Shown: positions 59,723 through 64,000 of the stretch, in pieces
Numbering within the stretch: the stretch's first letter is position 1
Layout: each line of letters begins with the position of its first letter
The notes under the pieces: generated by a model
Databases searched by the model: none
Seen by the model: the letters and a program-made list of their open reading frames with translations, nothing else
What the model was told of the DNA's origin: nothing
From: Morinoia aosen
Lineage: Eukaryota; Arthropoda; Malacostraca; Amphipoda; Talitridae
Direction: 5' to 3'
DNA length: 64,000 nt
Assembly: GCA_030386875.1 (NCBI GenBank)
Contig: CM059563.1
Coordinates: 49,913,602 to 49,977,601, forward strand
Translations under genes and position numbers: made by a program

Positions 59723-62449
59723 GAATTAGTCATAATAGAGCAAGAGAAATTTACTACGCCTTATTTAAGAAATTGCACAGCAGAAAAACAGCACCAGGTG
59801 AAGATATACACTCATATTGACGTATAGTTAATGTAAAGCCGTCGCACCTAGCAGGCGACAAGTCAAATATTGACGACACAAACGCTCTCAAAGCAAGCGT
59901 GTCAGTACACCTGCGTGGTACTTGCCTGAGATGCTGCGTAACCAACGAAGGCATCATATGTCAACCTGAATCGCACGAAGAATTTTCGAACTAGAACAGA
60001 TCAGAAAATAGCGACAGAAACGAGCCGAGTCTGTGAGTTTTCAGATAGTCCCGAAGTCTCGCTCCGCCAGACACTAATCACGCACAGGCACAAATGAAAA
60101 AACTGTTACATTTAACCAATTTTCACACACGAGCCCCAAGTACATTTATGTTAGCCCAATATCTCGCAACGCGGCTGCTACTCTAAGTGCGGTTCATGAT
60201 TTGACAGTTTTCCCAAAAGTTTTAGAAATTTTATACAAACATTTTTGAACACATTTCTTAATAACAATTAATATGCTTGTTTCAACTTAACTTCCTATCA
60301 CTACGTTAGCTTTCAGTAATTACATGGATAAAAATGATGCTGGCCAACATTTAGCATATGAAAATATATTTCCAGCCGCTGAGAAAATTCGAGCCATAGA
60401 CACGATAATTATACTTGAGGAATTACGCATGGATAAGGTAAAGGTAAGTTAGTATCTGTAAGAATATGGTTTGTTTGATTGTTTACACGAATAAAAAACT
60501 TAATATTTTTTTCAAGAAGTTCAGGTCGTAAATTAATAAAAAAAATAACCCCCTCAGTCAACGGAAGATGAATGAACGCTTCGGTACTCCGGTACTGATA
60601 CAGCTGAGAACCCTACGTTTGAAAAAGACCGAAAAAAAATTGTTTAATTCCCAAAATAAGAAACGTTCACAACAATTGCACAAAAGAGAATAAACATTCA
60701 GCGGTACATGATGTATTCAAGAAATTTACTGTCTTGCATTGGGCTACTTTAAGTAGCACAAATTCATCGTAAAAATTCATCAAAATTATTCGATACAATC
60801 CTGGCTCAAGTTTGCGTCAGCAAAGGTTCAACCTAACACTGAACACAAAAGAAAAATAATTTTTAAATTAAAATACTTGAATAAGCACAAGAGTAGTCTG
60901 AAAGCACATCGAAGTGGTTACTAAGAGTACGGTCGGCCAAAAAGCTACGGTTCAAGTCTCTCGCGGTAGCCCAGTCGTACGCAAACCAGAGCGCAACTGC
61001 AACAATGATAAGCTTGCACACTAAAGGAATGATGGAAAAACTGCAAAGTAAATGCAAAATTACATAGCTAAATTCCATTCGTGTTAATGAATACGATAAA
61101 GAAGGACTAGTACCGAAATAGGAAGTAAAATATTGTACTGATTAGTCGATAACTAAGCTCCAACAGGAAGAGGACGACGCAGTCTAGCATGTGTTTAACA
61201 CCCCAGCATCTGACAGGCCCCGATAACCTCATTTATGGGAAGTTTCCTGCCCTGCCAGGCCGTGTTCACGCGCAGCTTTAAATGCATGCCCTGGTCGCCA
61301 AAATATCAACCTCAGCGTGGCATTAATCCCAGCGAGGCAGTAACGGAAAGAGTCCCTCATGGGCCTGCATGGCGCCAAGCTCTCTCGTTCGATGTAAGAA
61401 GGAAAGTAGGCAGCAGGATACGAAACTGGTGAACCAGTTCTGTATCCTGCACTGGTCTTCTCATTCTAAGCGAGAGTACGAATCCCTCGAAGCCAGCGAG
61501 ACCAATAATGCACAAAGTTCACTCTTAGCCATCCTTTAAAAATCTGTATGTTGAACTGGTGAGCCATATTCAAGTTTAATAATTAACACTTTGGTGCTCA
61601 CTAAGAAAAAACTGTACAATTTTTTCCCCAAAAATAAATATCACAAATTGAGTAGTAACAAAATACTAACGCCAAAGTACTACTTGAATGATACCGAGCT
61701 TTTGATTTGCTATTAACCTACAACTAACTTTCAGCAAAATGTTTTCCAAGCAGATACCTTTTTAAAAAACATCTTCAACGTGCGATCGTTATTTCAGTTC
61801 TTTCAGCCCTAACGCCTAAATTCAGTTCAATAGTTAATTAAGCGATGCAGCACCTCTGTAAGTCTCGGTTACGAGCAAATGTCTCAGTCGTCGAAGATTA
61901 CTGCAGGAGATATTAGAAACGCACATCAAAAATGAAGCGGAAAAGTTAGACGAAAGAAAATAACGTGCGTTTGAACACGTCAAATATCCATACAATGGCA
62001 CTGGCACGCTTATTTAATCCCACTATGAACCAACTGCGTATGCACCGAGCATGAATAAGTCATTTTCCAGACACATAACGATGGCCTTGCGGAACGGTAA
62101 CTTTACAGGGTCTCTACATTCTCTTCAAGAGAAGTGATCATGTACCGGTAAGCAAGACTCCGGCAATAGGGCATCAAGAACCACAATATAAAATTCCAAC
62201 ATAATACTGACAATTGAAAATTAAACATTCGCTACTTAATAAAAGCATATTTATTTCTCATCGAAGTCATGGGTACTAACAATTATTAGGATTGTCATAG
62301 CTATCAGGCAAAACAAGCTCGCTGTTTTTTTAAGAAGAAAGAGGTACCAAACCAACTAGGAAAGTAGCATCCATTATTTCAACGGAAAACGTGAAATGAG
62401 TGTAAAAAATATTTTGTAGCCTAATTGTAAATATTCTCATTGGATGATT
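59723..62449. other. Non-coding, with one hairpin palindrome
   Basis: AT-rich apart from 61200-61450, where a GC-rich block ends in a 38-bp hairpin. No gene supported. Confidence 0.45.
61413..61450. repeat. 38-bp hairpin palindrome
   Basis: GCAGGATACGAAACTGGT and ACCAGTTCTGTATCCTGC are reverse complements with two mismatches and a 2-base loop. Confidence 0.85.
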
Positions 62450-62807
62450 AGATTATATTATAAGTTAGTTTAAGCCTCCCTAACCGCTGCAAAAGTAGAG
62501 CGTATCGAAGAGAGGAAGGAGGAAGGCACCATTTAGTATGGAGATAAGAAAATGAGGAATCTATGCTGAAGGGGCATAGAAACAGTAAGATGAGAAAGAA
62601 GTTCATGAAATAAGATAAAAGTTGAAGAAGAAAGTGAGAGGTGCTGAAAAACAGGACAGCAGTGAACCGAAAACAGGTGGTCCTTAACATAACAAAAAAA
62701 AAATTAATTCAACAAAAAGGCCTGCCTAACTCTCAGCTCGGGCCCTCACATTTTTCCCTTGGAAGCGCTAATTCCCATAGATACAATAGTTGTATCCCCC
62801 TGAGGGG
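62450..62807 (-). mobile_element. SINE-like family A, near full length
   Basis: GATTAGATTATATTATAAG tail, complete body, perfect 5' hairpins GATACAATAGTTGTATC and CCCCTGAGGGG. No clear target-site duplication. Confidence 0.8.
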
Positions 62808-64000
62808 TATCACACGTACGAAATATCAACCGGAAATATAAGTGATTTCATGGAAAGTTATAGTTCTTCATGTTGAAGAAATGTCATTTATTAATATTAA
62901 CATTTTGAGTGCGACGTGACCACTAGTAGTCACTGAGGAGATTTTCGTGATACTGCTGACCGACCAGGAATTACAAACACAATTTTCATAAATACTTAAC
63001 GGAAACTAAATGAAGGTACGATCTATTTATCGTTCGTTATTTTCAAAATTAATCTCTAAAATTAAGTCTTGATTTCATTTGAATATGGAACTTTAGTATT
63101 AAATACACCTTATTTTAAGCAATAAATGGCGATATCGATTATAATACATGGACAAAACTCAACCCCAGCATCCTTTGAATTGAATGCGTCCGTGAATAAC
63201 GCAAACCATACAAATAATAGTTTCACAAATAATTGAAGCATCCACCGAACAAAGCGATCAGCAAGGGACTGAGTGACCCAGGCGCAAGAATGCTACGCGG
63301 TCGGTCGACCGACCTGCCAAAAAAGGAGCAGCGCTGAAATTCAAATGGGTAATCACTTTTCCTGGTCGGCCTTCGCTCCGCCGGTCTACGCGTCATGAGT
63401 ACCATTATACTTTTTGTCATGCCCGACACGTAAAGTGAAGCTTTCTTTCGATTCGTAGGCACAAATGTGGATTGGTACCAAGCCGTAACAACAGGTATTA
63501 CTCAAATGAAGAAACTACCTCACGATTAAAAAATACTTCTAGCCACAACAATAACCTTATACTGAGAACAACAAAATTTCAAGCTATTACGTTTAGTTTC
63601 AACACATCATCGCTCAGTTAACGGAGTCATTACTCAGTCATCGCAAATGTATTGTAACACACGTGTACAGCATCTCGACGCACGTTTTAATGGCACAATC
63701 GACCATAAGTAACCTAACTGCATCGCTGCGTCGAAGAACAGTCAAGAAGTAGGAAAAATAAAGAAATAATAAGCCCTAAGAAAAAAAACACTATCAATTT
63801 CAATGAAATAGAATGCACGGGATATTATCTATACTTGAAACTGAACCCACATCAAAAAGCGACAAAATGTTACCGGCTCATGGATGCGGAGCTTTCGATG
63901 CTACACGAACTTATAATTTCTACAAAGAATCTAACAAGCACAGACATTAGGAACACACATGAGTTGAACTGGTTGATACTCTCTCTACTAGAAAATCGTT
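62808..64000. other. Non-coding, small GC-rich patch at 63240-63400
   Basis: AT-rich to the window edge, with no gene or named repeat. Confidence 0.45.

Noticed and set aside
1..64000. CRISPR arrays, operons, viral genes, rRNA
   Set aside because: No regularly spaced repeats with unique spacers, no polycistronic coding, no viral or rRNA sequence recognised.

Overview
This is a window of nuclear animal DNA, most likely from an insect or another arthropod. The evidence is a CAMSAP/Patronin gene split by long AT-rich introns, GT/AG splice sites throughout, SINE-like retroposons with 10-14 bp target-site duplications, and piggyBac-, hAT- and Tc1/mariner-type remnants. Nothing bacterial is present: no operons, no Shine-Dalgarno sites, no CRISPR. 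The order within arthropods cannot be settled from the sequence.

Region 1 (1 to about 15.2 kb, minus strand) holds the 5' half of a Patronin/CAMSAP gene, the family that binds and stabilises microtubule minus ends. Ten coding exons form one continuous reading frame of about 921 residues. Every junction phase agrees: 15237-15142, 14224-14009, 12626-12420, 11840-11593, 11116-10995, 9463-9338, 7012-6725, 4709-4152, 1576-1405 and 730-1. The N-terminal CAMSAP region and calponin-homology domain lie in the first five; the rest encode a disordered linker. The initiator exon was not found, and the C-terminal CKK domain must lie left of base 1. A possible alternative last exon (3480-3190) encodes a transmembrane tail followed by AATAAA.

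Region 2 (15.2-24.7 kb) is non-coding as far as I can see and full of repeats: a nest of SINE copies and foldback repeats, a hAT MITE, a Tc1/mariner remnant with long terminal inverted repeats, and several GC-rich patches.

Region 3 (24.7-30.1 kb, minus strand) is a single 5.4 kb exon encoding about 1806 residues of a Ser/Asp/Glu-rich, mostly disordered protein that I do not recognise. It has several repeated short motifs, a PP1-docking-like motif and an SH3-binding-like motif. It ends at a strong phase-0 donor.

Region 4 (30.1-64 kb) has no coding gene that I can support. It contains many copies of one SINE-like family, two piggyBac-like MITEs, several palindromes and GC-rich islands. It is probably upstream or intronic sequence of the minus-strand gene(s).
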